Source: Udaeobacter sp025935755 (lineage in GTDB: Bacteria > Verrucomicrobiota > Verrucomicrobiia > Chthoniobacterales > UBA10450). From it: a stretch of DNA of 64,000 nucleotides. The stretch is taken from assembly GCA_036278715.1 (NCBI GenBank), contig DASUKN010000001.1:11107-75106 (forward strand), read 5' to 3'. Shown piece after piece: positions 53,099-61,663 of this stretch (position 1 is its first letter; each line of letters opens with the position of its first letter). The notes beneath the pieces are model-generated. The model was not told the DNA's origin and searched no databases. It saw nothing but the letters and a program-made list of their open reading frames with translations. The position numbers and the translations under genes were made by a program.

Positions 53099-54662
53099 GA
53101 TTTCCAGTCCAAAGGCAGAGTGGAGCGGTGCTGGCGCGCCAGTGGCTGTGGCACCGTTGGCCCAGCCAGAACAACATTTTGCAACAGACCATCTACTTGA
53201 AAACCTCAAAGCCCGCACCATTTCGAGCGGGTTCGTTACTGCATCGTCACAAGCAGCCAAATTCCTGTTGACAGTCGGTTCAACGATGGTTTTGGCTCGG
53301 TTACTCACACCGCGTGACTTCGGTCTGGTCGCGATGGTAACTACAGTGGTGGGCTTTCTGCGCGTGTTTAAGGACGCAGGACTATCCATAGCGACGGTGC
53401 AGAGACAGCGCATTACGCAGGCGCAAGTCTCGAATCTGTTTTGGATTAACCTTGGCGTTAGCTTACTTGGCGGCTTACTGCTCGTGGGTGCTGCGTGGCC
53501 TATCGCTGCGTTTTACCATAACCCGCGGGTTGTTCCGATCGCGTTGTTACTGTCGATCACCTTTGTTTTCAATGGTTCGACGGTGCAGCACCAAGCCTTA
53601 CTTAAACGGCAGATGCGCTTCAAAGCGCTGGCGGTCATTGAAATCGGCTCCTTATTCTCCAGTATCGCGGTAGCGATTACCCTGGCCGTGCTCGGGTACG
53701 GGTACTGGGCTTTAGTCTGGTCCATGTTGTCGACTGAAGTCGCGGGACTGTTACTCACCTGGTCGATATCCCGCTGGCGGCCGCAACTGCCAACGCGGAA
53801 GAGCGGAGTAGGTCCACTTGTAAGTTTTGGCGCGCACCGAACTGCCGGTGACCTCGCACTCGCTCTTTCCAGAGGGAGCGACAATCTTTTGATAGGCCGG
53901 TTCTATGGAGCTGCGTCGGTGGGTTTGTATTCGAGAGCGAGTGCATTGCTTTTGCGGCCTCTGGAGCAATTCCTCAACCCGATCAATGTTGTTTTTATTC
54001 CGGCATTATCGCGTTTGCAATCTCAACCGAAGCGTTACCGATCTACATTTCTGCGTCTGTACGAAGCAATCGCGCTTGCCAGCTTCTTTTTCACCGGTCT
54101 GTGCCTCGCGTTGGCGCATCCCATCACACTTGTATTGCTTGGACGCAAATGGGAGCAGGCAGCCGTTATCTTTGCGGGCTTCACGCTTGCTGCGCTTTGC
54201 CTTCCACTGGCAACTACTTCTGCGTGGTTGTTCATCAGTCAGGGCAGGGGCCGGGACATGTTCTACACACAATTGGTCAACGCCTTTGCGATCATCATTT
54301 CGTTTCTGATCGGCCTGCCATTTGGACCTGTCGGCATGGCCATGGCATTTTCGGCCTCGAACATTCTGGTTCGCATACCTCTTTACTATTACCGTGCGGG
54401 TAGGCGAGGCCCTGTGGGGACGCGTGATTTGTGGGCGGTGTTTTTCACGCATTTACCTGTGTGGGTTGTCGTTTTCGGCGCGACCTCGTTAGCTCTGGCA
54501 TTCTCCAGGCATCTTGCACCGTTAGCCCAACTCATCATCTGCGCGCCTGTTGGCATGGCCATGGGCCTTGCGTTCGTCTACAGCTTCAAGCCGCAGCGAC
54601 AGGTCGCTAATTATGTCTTCAGTAGTGTTCGAGATTTGATCAGACCGGGCAGCCAAGGATAA
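53088..54662 (+). CDS. wzx: Wzx-type lipopolysaccharide/oligosaccharide flippase
   Basis: 524 aa with about twelve to fourteen membrane segments. GFVTASSQAAKFLLTVGSTM and VLARLLTPRDFGLVAMVTT are the typical start of polysaccharide-transport (PST/MOP) flippases, and FGAHRTAGDLALALSRGSDN LLIGRF-type text continues the family pattern. NPINVVFIPALSRLQ and MAMAFSASNILVRIPLYY follow. It would move the undecaprenyl-linked repeat unit to the periplasmic side for Wzy. The first 40 residues are a non-hydrophobic leader. It partners with the polymerase at 49643 or 21265. Confidence 0.92.
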   Translation: MSVEISSPKAEWSGAGAPVAVAPLAQPEQHFATDHLLENLKARTISSGFVTASSQAAKFLLTVGSTMVLARLLTPRDFGLVAMVTTVVGFLRVFKDAGLSIATVQRQRITQAQVSNLFWINLGVSLLGGLLLVGAAWPIAAFYHNPRVVPIALLLSITFVFNGSTVQHQALLKRQMRFKALAVIEIGSLFSSIAVAITLAVLGYGYWALVWSMLSTEVAGLLLTWSISRWRPQLPTRKSGVGPLVSFGAHRTAGDLALALSRGSDNLLIGRFYGAASVGLYSRASALLLRPLEQFLNPINVVFIPALSRLQSQPKRYRSTFLRLYEAIALASFFFTGLCLALAHPITLVLLGRKWEQAAVIFAGFTLAALCLPLATTSAWLFISQGRGRDMFYTQLVNAFAIIISFLIGLPFGPVGMAMAFSASNILVRIPLYYYRAGRRGPVGTRDLWAVFFTHLPVWVVVFGATSLALAFSRHLAPLAQLIICAPVGMAMGLAFVYSFKPQRQVANYVFSSVRDLIRPGSQG

Positions 54663-54667
54663 CAGCT

Positions 54668-55699
54668 ATGCAAAACAAGAATGGAGGTCGCTGCAAGTAT
54701 GTGTTTGTATGTGGTCTTCAGCGCAGCGGGACCAGCGTGCTGGCCCGAAACATATCCCGGTTCGAAAATTGCACAGCGTTCAAAAACACCGGAGTGCTCG
54801 AGGACGAGGGGCAATACCTTCAGGATGTTTATCCAACGGACCATCAGCTCGGCGGTGCTGGACGCTTTGGCTTTCATCCACGCGCGCATTTGACTGAAAA
54901 CTCACCGCTGCTGACCCCTTATAACATCACCAGATTGCGCGACAGCTGGCACGCCTATTGGGACTCCAGCAAGGCAATTCGCCTGGAGAAAACTCCAGGG
55001 AATCTGATCATGACAAGATTCCTGCAAGCAGTTTTCACTAACTCATACTTTATCGTTATCACTCGGCACCCAGTTGCAGTCAGCATGGCAAGCCAGAAGT
55101 GGAGCTTCACGTCGCTGCACAACTTGTTTGCTCACTGGCTGTGCTGTCACGAGATGTTTCGGAAGGATCGAGGATACTTGAAACGAGTTTACGAGTTGAC
55201 GTACGAAGATTACATAAGAGACCCGGAAAGACATCACAGAAACATTGCTCACTTCCTCGGAACTGACGTCGGCACGGCGACGATGGAACCTGTCACAGCT
55301 GGTTACAATGAGAGATATCTGCAACTTTGGACGGAGCTAGTAAACGATTCACCGTGGAAACAGTATTACAGGTACATTGCCGTCAAGTATGCTCCGAGGT
55401 TTGAGGAGTATGGTTACTCGGTAACCACAGGCGGCCATACCGGTTATGACCATGTGGATTGCGATGTTAGGCCAATACGTGCGGCAGGCTGGCTCTATTC
55501 CCGGGCCGCAGATGCTGGGGCGTGTCTCCGACGCGTACATGCTGAAAACATGGAGCTGTTGACGCGACCTGTAAGGGCTATTGCGCCCACATCGTTGAAG
55601 AATCCGCTCAAGCGGATTTTGCTAAATAAGCAACTGCAGTGGGCAGGTCGGCTTCTCGCTCCACGCTACTTTGCAGGGATACCAAAAAAAACGCGGTAG
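54668..55699 (+). CDS. Sulfotransferase, second of three
   Basis: 343 aa from ATG 54668 with AAGGA upstream. KYVFVCGLQRSGTSVLARNI is the phosphosulfate loop (RSGTS), and SYFIVITRHPVAVSMASQKW the 3'-phosphate site (RHP...S). RLEKTPGNLI is a further family-like segment. It belongs to a different subfamily from the other two sulfotransferases, as judged by the loop and spacing. A PAPS-dependent role on the glycan is inferred. Confidence 0.87.
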   Translation: MQNKNGGRCKYVFVCGLQRSGTSVLARNISRFENCTAFKNTGVLEDEGQYLQDVYPTDHQLGGAGRFGFHPRAHLTENSPLLTPYNITRLRDSWHAYWDSSKAIRLEKTPGNLIMTRFLQAVFTNSYFIVITRHPVAVSMASQKWSFTSLHNLFAHWLCCHEMFRKDRGYLKRVYELTYEDYIRDPERHHRNIAHFLGTDVGTATMEPVTAGYNERYLQLWTELVNDSPWKQYYRYIAVKYAPRFEEYGYSVTTGGHTGYDHVDCDVRPIRAAGWLYSRAADAGACLRRVHAENMELLTRPVRAIAPTSLKNPLKRILLNKQLQWAGRLLAPRYFAGIPKKTR

Positions 55700-55779
55700 G
55701 GGCCGCAAGCGTGCCGATGGTGGTGCGTTCACCTTCGGGCCAGTAATCGAGCAAACTCAACATCGAGCCGGTTTTTCCC

Positions 55780-56682
55780 GTGATTAGATCGCGTCCAAAT
55801 TTATTCGTGATCGGAGCCATGAAGTCGGGCACGACATCGTTGCATTCGTACCTGGCAAGCCACCCGCAGATATTCATGTGCCCTGAGAAAGAACCTGAGT
55901 TCTTCGCGAAGGAATCCATTTGGTCACGCGGGGAAGATTGGTACCTCGGGCTGTTTGCAGGCGCCGACGAGCAACCCTTGATCGGGGAGTCAAGCACGGT
56001 TTACTCCAGAATTCCTCACTTTGCCGGGGTAGCAGATCGGATAGCGAAGTTTAATCCCGAAGCGCGATTCATCTACATCATGCGCGATCCTGTTGAACGA
56101 ACTATCAGTCACTACTGGTTTTGTGTGCGCTTCTGCAAAGAACGCCGCGATATGCTCACTGCGATTCGTGAAGAGGCGCACCTCACAGATGTGAGCAACT
56201 ACGCCATGCAACTTGTGCCCTACTTCGCGCGCTTCGGCTCTGACAAAGTCTTCACGCTGACGTTTGAGGAATTGTCGACCAGACCAGCGAATATTGTTCA
56301 AACACTTTTCCAGTGGTTAGGCGTCGAGGCGTCCTTCGTACCTCCGAATCTCGGCCGGCGAGAAAATGTTACTCCAGAGGTTATCGCTCTTCGGAAGATC
56401 GGGTTGATCAACCATGTTGGCCGTGCGCTCAAGCCGCTGATACCGCCTGACATGTTCTCAGCCGCAAAGCACTGGTTGCAAAGATACCAATATATCGACC
56501 GGAAATCTTCGACGGTTGATGAAGTGATTCGCTTTCTTAAACCAGTGCAGACCGAGCAGGTCAATGAGTTGGAAAAGATGCTGGGCCGCGGCTTTCCCGA
56601 ATGGAAAACGTTGTATGGGCATACCTCAGTGGCGACGGCAAAGAACCATTTCGAAGCGGTTCTCGAACCGGGCGCCGGTTAG
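55780..56682 (+). CDS. Sulfotransferase, third of three (heparan-type)
   Basis: 300 aa from GTG 55780. NLFVIGAMKSGTTSLHSYLA is the classic PAPS loop (GAxKSGTT), followed by CPEKEPEFFAKE, and RFIYIMRDPVERTISHYWF is the 3'-phosphate site. This arrangement matches the heparan-sulfate N-deacetylase/N-sulfotransferase-like branch. If N-sulfation occurs, the deacetylases of this locus could supply free amines (inference). It is separated from the preceding sulfotransferase by 80 non-coding bases. Confidence 0.89.
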   Translation: MIRSRPNLFVIGAMKSGTTSLHSYLASHPQIFMCPEKEPEFFAKESIWSRGEDWYLGLFAGADEQPLIGESSTVYSRIPHFAGVADRIAKFNPEARFIYIMRDPVERTISHYWFCVRFCKERRDMLTAIREEAHLTDVSNYAMQLVPYFARFGSDKVFTLTFEELSTRPANIVQTLFQWLGVEASFVPPNLGRRENVTPEVIALRKIGLINHVGRALKPLIPPDMFSAAKHWLQRYQYIDRKSSTVDEVIRFLKPVQTEQVNELEKMLGRGFPEWKTLYGHTSVATAKNHFEAVLEPGAG

Positions 56683-56697
56683 CCAGAGAGCTTAGTT

Positions 56698-57672
56698 GTG
56701 ATTCTGCGCGAATTCTTTCCGATGTTTTCGGTACTCATACCGACGTACAATCGCGCAAGGTTCGTCACCAGTGCCATTGACAGTGTTCTTCAGCAGACGT
56801 TTAAAGATTACGAGATCATCGTCATTGACGACGGGTCGACCGACAACACGTTACAAGCACTTCAGAAATACGGCACCCGAACGACGGTGATTCGTCAACC
56901 GAACAGCGGGGTGAGCGCGGCACGGAACAAAGGAGTCGAAATTGCCAGGGGGCAATGGGTTGCGTTCCTGGATTCAGATGATGAATGGGATCAAAACTAT
57001 CTCATCTCTCAATTTGAACACATACGTGCTAATCCGGATGCTGTCGCCTTTGTTACTAATGCGCTTGAGATACATCCGGGCCATCGGGCCCACACGCATT
57101 TTCAAACCCGCATGTTGGGAAGGTTCGGCACGAGATCGGCGATCCGAATCCGGAGACCGTTCCGCGCAATAATCGATCACCCTCATTGGTACCTTCAGTC
57201 AATGGTGGTAAGGCGTGATGTTTTGTTGACGACCCGTTTGTTCGATCCTGCCTTGGCTATCGCTGAGGATCTCGACGTGATAACTCAGCTAGCGCTGGTG
57301 GGTGAATTTGGCTTCGACAAGCGGGTTTTTGTCAGAATCTTCCGTCGCACCGAAAAGTTATCGAATCTGGCGTCTGCGCAAGGGAGTCTAACTGCGCGCA
57401 AATCATTCGACACAGTGTTTGAACGTCTTGACAGCGAACCCGCCTTGACGTTTATGGAGCGGCTGGCATTGGCCAGGGTCAGAAGCGCAAACCAACGCGC
57501 ACTCGGTAATCTTCTCCTGGCTGAGGCGGATCGGAAGCAGGCACGCGCGTGTTACAAACAAGCACTCATGATTTATCCATCGATGAAATCACTGATCAAG
57601 TACGTAGCCTCCCTTTTCTCTGCGAGACTGGTTTATTTATTTGGCAAGCGCCAGAGACTGAATGCGACCTAG
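56698..57672 (+). CDS. GT2 family glycosyltransferase
   Basis: 324 aa from GTG 56698; ATG 56722 (MFSVLIPTYNRARF) starts exactly at the domain and may be the true start. IIVIDDGSTDNTLQAL, QPNSGVSAARNKGVEIARG and WVAFLDSDDEWDQNY give the GT-A core with DxD, and AEDLDVITQLALVG the catalytic ED. This is a canonical inverting EPS glycosyltransferase; donor unknown. It lies 15 bp after the sulfotransferase. Confidence 0.9.
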   Translation: MILREFFPMFSVLIPTYNRARFVTSAIDSVLQQTFKDYEIIVIDDGSTDNTLQALQKYGTRTTVIRQPNSGVSAARNKGVEIARGQWVAFLDSDDEWDQNYLISQFEHIRANPDAVAFVTNALEIHPGHRAHTHFQTRMLGRFGTRSAIRIRRPFRAIIDHPHWYLQSMVVRRDVLLTTRLFDPALAIAEDLDVITQLALVGEFGFDKRVFVRIFRRTEKLSNLASAQGSLTARKSFDTVFERLDSEPALTFMERLALARVRSANQRALGNLLLAEADRKQARACYKQALMIYPSMKSLIKYVASLFSARLVYLFGKRQRLNAT

Positions 57673-57709
57673 AGAGTCGTGGCGCCGTTGGAGACATTGA
57701 CTTCGGGAA

Positions 57710-58441
57710 TTGAGCACATCAGCAAGGGAGCGAAAAAAGCTGGGGGGACTATTGATCCGAAAGGAACGTTGGGGGATCTCATGGTCAGGCGTGTTCCTCT
57801 GCCTGCTGCTCGCCTGTTCGACTGCCTTGTTACTGGTGTGGAATGTTCAGCCGTTCCTCGCCGAAACACACCGAGTCAGTACAGACACGCTGGTTGTCGA
57901 GGGGTGGATTCATGAATACGCGATTCGCGATGCCGTAGAAGAATTCAAAAAAGGATCTTACAAGCGCGTGTTCAGCACAGGCGGCCCGGTGATCGGAAAT
58001 GGAGGGTATGTGAATGATTACCAGACTTCAGCGAACGTGGGAGCGGGTCTGTTGAAAGAACAGGGACTTTCACCCGATATCGTGCAGATGGTCCCTTCAC
58101 ATGTACTGGACCGAGACAGAACGTATGCTTCGGCGGTGGCATTGCGGGTATGGCTTCGGCAACATGATATGAATGTCTCCAGCCTTAATGTAGTGACAGA
58201 AGGTGCGCACGCGCGGCGCACCCGTCTCATGTTTGAAAAGGCGCTAGGCAAAGGCGTGGCTGTCGGGATCATCGCCGTGCCAAATCCCGATTACGATCAA
58301 AGACGCTGGTGGCTTTACAGTGATGGGGTGAAGGAGGTGGGCAGCGAGGCATTTGCCTACATCTATAGCCGTTTGCTGTTTCATCCCCTGGAAAAACCGT
58401 TCGCCGAGAATCCAAATCACCTCTGGCAGGTCAGTCGTTAA
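57710..58441 (+). CDS. DUF218 (YdcF/SanA-like) membrane-anchored protein
   Basis: 243 aa from TTG 57710. One N-terminal membrane helix (SGVFLCLLLACSTALLLVW), then a DUF218-type domain: DTLVVEGWIHEYAIRDAV, YKRVFSTGGPVIGNGG, DIVQMVPSHVLDRDRTYASA and LNVVTEGAHARRTRLMF. The family pattern G-G-x...T...A/S...E is kept in outline. E. coli members (ElyC, SanA, YdcF) act in envelope processes with uncertain chemistry. The domain should face the periplasm. It ends two bases before the nucleotide-sugar dehydrogenase. Confidence 0.7.
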   Translation: MSTSARERKKLGGLLIRKERWGISWSGVFLCLLLACSTALLLVWNVQPFLAETHRVSTDTLVVEGWIHEYAIRDAVEEFKKGSYKRVFSTGGPVIGNGGYVNDYQTSANVGAGLLKEQGLSPDIVQMVPSHVLDRDRTYASAVALRVWLRQHDMNVSSLNVVTEGAHARRTRLMFEKALGKGVAVGIIAVPNPDYDQRRWWLYSDGVKEVGSEAFAYIYSRLLFHPLEKPFAENPNHLWQVSR

Positions 58442-58442
58442 C

Positions 58443-59729
58443 ATGAAGATTGCTGTTGTTGGCCTTGGCTATGTAGGTTTGCCGTTGTCATTGCAATTTG
58501 CACGTTCATGCCTGGATGTGCTCGGCATCGACGTTGATGCCAACAAGGTAAGCCACATCAATAAGGGACTGAGCTACATCAAGCAGATTGAGAATTCGGC
58601 AGTCGCCGAGCTTGTCAAAGCAGGGAAATTTTCCGCGTCGACGGATTTTAGCCGAATCAAAGATGCTGAAGCAGTCGTTGTCTGTGTGCCTACTCCGCTG
58701 ACCCGGAATCGCGAGCCTGATCTCTCGTATATAACGGAAACCGGCAAGTCAATTGCACCACACCTGACAAAAGGAATTCTGGTAGTCCTCGAATCAACCA
58801 CGTACCCGGGAACGACCGAGGAAGAGTTTCGGTTCGTGTTGGAACAGGAGTCAGGCATGAGGGCCGGTTTGGACTTTCACCTTGCGTTTTCGCCGGAAAG
58901 GGAAGACCCAGGCAACGGAGAAAGCAAAGTTAAACGTATTCCAAAAGTCGTCGGCGGTTACACGCTGGCTTGCCGCGACAAAGCGATGGCGCTCTATGGT
59001 CGGGCTATCGATACTCTGGTTCCTGTTTCGTCCTGCCGGACGGCCGAGGCGACAAAGTTACTGGAGAACATTTTCCGGTCCGTTAACATCGCCTTGGTTA
59101 ACGAGTTAAAGGTGGTGTACGATGCCATGGGTATCGACATCTGGGAAGTGATCGAAGCGGCCAAAACAAAGCCGTTTGGCTTCATGGCGTTCTACCCCGG
59201 ACCAGGACTGGGCGGTCACTGTATCCCAATCGATCCTTTTTATCTTACCTGGAAGGCGCGCGAATACGGTCAGCACACGCGCTTTATTGAACTGGCCGGC
59301 GAAGTTAACACGCGTATGCCCGAGCACGTTGTTCACCGTGTGTCCGATGCTCTTAATTCTCAGCAAAAATCAATTAATGGCTCGCAAATTCTTATTCTCG
59401 GTCTCGCTTACAAACCTAACGTCGATGACGAACGGCAGTCGCCTAGCTACGTGCTTATGGACCTATTGCAACAGCGTGGAGCGGAGGTGAACTACTACGA
59501 TCCCTACGTGCCGGTCATTAAACCAACACGTGAGCATGCGCAGTTCGCTGGAAGGAAATCAGTCGAGTGGAACCGCGCTACAATCCAGAAATTCGACGTC
59601 GTGTTAATCGCCACGAATCATTCGTGTGTGAATTACCGGGAACTTGCCAATTGGGCATCGTGCATAGTGGATACTCGGAATGCCATGGCTGCCGTGCCAG
59701 TTAATTCCGGTCAGGTATGGAAAGCCTAG
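58443..59729 (+). CDS. wbpA: UDP-N-acetylglucosamine 6-dehydrogenase-like (WbpA/WecC type)
   Basis: 428 aa. MKIAVVGLGYVGLPLSLQF gives the NAD motif (7-12), FSPEREDPGNGE the substrate loop, TKLLENIFRSVN the Lys205 region, GPGLGGHCIPIDPFYL the catalytic Cys260, and LAYKPNVDDERQSPS the C-terminal UDP-binding segment. It oxidises C6 of a UDP-sugar to the uronic acid using two NAD. Pairing with the wbpB-wbpD-wbpE cassette at 34851-37551 favours UDP-GlcNAc as substrate, but UDP-ManNAc (WecC) cannot be excluded. Adjacent to the adenylation gene. Confidence 0.92.
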   Translation: MKIAVVGLGYVGLPLSLQFARSCLDVLGIDVDANKVSHINKGLSYIKQIENSAVAELVKAGKFSASTDFSRIKDAEAVVVCVPTPLTRNREPDLSYITETGKSIAPHLTKGILVVLESTTYPGTTEEEFRFVLEQESGMRAGLDFHLAFSPEREDPGNGESKVKRIPKVVGGYTLACRDKAMALYGRAIDTLVPVSSCRTAEATKLLENIFRSVNIALVNELKVVYDAMGIDIWEVIEAAKTKPFGFMAFYPGPGLGGHCIPIDPFYLTWKAREYGQHTRFIELAGEVNTRMPEHVVHRVSDALNSQQKSINGSQILILGLAYKPNVDDERQSPSYVLMDLLQQRGAEVNYYDPYVPVIKPTREHAQFAGRKSVEWNRATIQKFDVVLIATNHSCVNYRELANWASCIVDTRNAMAAVPVNSGQVWKA

Positions 59730-59771
59730 CTCGGCGGCTTAACGATTCTCCGCCCATACGCCAAAACCCAA

Positions 59772-61484
59772 ATGCATAACGGGGCCGAACGTCACAGGTT
59801 GCTGTGGAGTGGCTTTCTTCGATCGTCTGCACAATTTCCTAATCGTGCAGCGATTGACCTGGGTGGCCATGAGTTAACGTACGAGCAACTCGCTGACCGC
59901 AGTAAGTCATTGGCGGCCACTCTTCAGGCAAACGCAGTCTGTGAAGGAGTACCGTTAACGGCGGTGCTCGTCTATCGTTCCGCGACCGCGTATGCGGCGG
60001 TACTGGGAGCTTTGATGGCCGGTCACGGCTATGTTCCGCTGAATCGGACGTTTCCTGTTCATCGGAGTCGGCTGATGCTGCAGAAGTCAATGTGCCGTTC
60101 GATTATCGTCGATGCGGCATCAGAGTCGCAATTGGAGAGTCTCTTGTGCTGCATACGCCAATCACTGCTAATTATCTGCCCCGAGCGCGCCGATGTTACC
60201 GAAATGGCTGCAAAATTTCCCATGCACCGGTTCATAGGAGCGGATCAACTGGGGAAGCCCGACCAATGGCATCCCACCGAAGTTGCTCCAGACTCGATTG
60301 CTTACCTTCTGTTCACATCAGGAAGCACTGGTGAACCAAAAGGCGTCATGGTCTCTCACGCGAATGTCCTTCACTATGTAGCTTACGTGACGAACCGATA
60401 CAGGTTCACGTTTCAAGATCGGTTTTCGCAAACGTTCGATCTTACATTCGACTTATCGGCCCACGACATGTTTGTAGCATGGGAGTCTGGAGCTTGCCTC
60501 TGTTGCCCAACCCAGAAGCAGACAATCAAGCCCGACGCATACCTGAAGGAAGCGCAGTTAACGGTCTGGTTCTCAGTACCTTCGACGGCAATGTTCATGC
60601 GGCGATTGGGAGTTCTCAAACCAAACATGTATCCTGGATTGCGCGTGAGTTTGTTTTGCGGCGAGGCGTTACCCACCCAGACTGCTCGGCAGTGGGCGCT
60701 TGCCGCCCCTAATTCCATCATTGAAAATCTCTACGGCCCCACTGAACTGACGATCGCTTGTACCCAGTACCGATGGGATAATGCGAGATTGCCGGCTGAA
60801 TGCGAGCACGCGATTGTACCCATCGGGCAGCCATTCGAAGGAATGGACGCCGTGGTGGTCGACGAGCATCTGCGTGAAGTGCCGCATGGCATCAGCGGCG
60901 AATTGGTTGTCACTGGTCCGCAATTAAGTCTCGGGTACTGGCAGAATGAAGAGAAGACCCGAGCAGCCTTTGTCCGAATTCCCGGAAAAGCAGCTACTTA
61001 CTATAGAACTGGGGATCGCGTAGTACGTCGCGCCGCAGACGGCGTGCTCGTTTATCTCGGACGACGCGACAACCAGATCAAGATTTTGGGGCACCGCGTT
61101 GAACTGGGGGAGGTAGAGGGCGTATTAAGAGAGGTGTCGGGCGTGGAAGGTGTAGTCGCGTTGGGATGGCCGGTGACGGAGGGCAGGGCAGAGGCGATAG
61201 AGGTTTTCCTCGAGACCGACGAGTGTGACGAGACGGCATTGGCAACTAAACTCAAAACGAAGTTGCCCGTATATATGATGCCTCGACGTATACGTGCATT
61301 ACGGCGGTTTCCAAAAAATAGTAACGGCAAGTACGATAGGAAAGCATTGCATTCGATTCTCGAATGTGACGGGGGAGAGGTGAACGAGCGACATCCCGTT
61401 TCGGTTCTTGTCCAAGGTGACCGAGATCCTTTGATAGAGGTCGGAAGGCCTAACGAAGGTAACGACTTAAGATATCTGACCTAG
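59772..61484 (+). CDS. Stand-alone amino-acid adenylation enzyme (NRPS A-domain type)
   Basis: 570 aa. Core motifs: LLFTSGSTGEPKGVMVSH (A3, 180-196), FDLTFDLSAHDMF (A4, Asp227 at the place that binds an alpha-amino group), NLYGPTELTIA (A5), YYRTGDRVVR (A7), RRDNQIKILGHRVELGEVE (A8) and PKNSNGKYDRKAL with the A10 Lys. The enzyme should activate an amino acid with ATP. No carrier or condensation domain is fused, and none is seen in the window after it. DltA-type or FemAB-linked transfer of the amino acid to the glycan is possible (inference). After the stop, 179 bases hold no gene. Confidence 0.88.
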   Translation: MHNGAERHRLLWSGFLRSSAQFPNRAAIDLGGHELTYEQLADRSKSLAATLQANAVCEGVPLTAVLVYRSATAYAAVLGALMAGHGYVPLNRTFPVHRSRLMLQKSMCRSIIVDAASESQLESLLCCIRQSLLIICPERADVTEMAAKFPMHRFIGADQLGKPDQWHPTEVAPDSIAYLLFTSGSTGEPKGVMVSHANVLHYVAYVTNRYRFTFQDRFSQTFDLTFDLSAHDMFVAWESGACLCCPTQKQTIKPDAYLKEAQLTVWFSVPSTAMFMRRLGVLKPNMYPGLRVSLFCGEALPTQTARQWALAAPNSIIENLYGPTELTIACTQYRWDNARLPAECEHAIVPIGQPFEGMDAVVVDEHLREVPHGISGELVVTGPQLSLGYWQNEEKTRAAFVRIPGKAATYYRTGDRVVRRAADGVLVYLGRRDNQIKILGHRVELGEVEGVLREVSGVEGVVALGWPVTEGRAEAIEVFLETDECDETALATKLKTKLPVYMMPRRIRALRRFPKNSNGKYDRKALHSILECDGGEVNERHPVSVLVQGDRDPLIEVGRPNEGNDLRYLT

Positions 61485-61663
61485 GTCGCAGGGTAACAGC
61501 CTTTTTACTGAAACATAACTTGAAGCGGCGACTCGAATGACAGACACTCGATGATACGCAAAAGATGGAAAATGAAGCGCTCAGACCGTTCGGCATACGA
61601 ATACCTGGCGCTGGGTGGATATAAGGCATTATCTAACATGTTTCACTGGGGAAAAAGGGGCAA

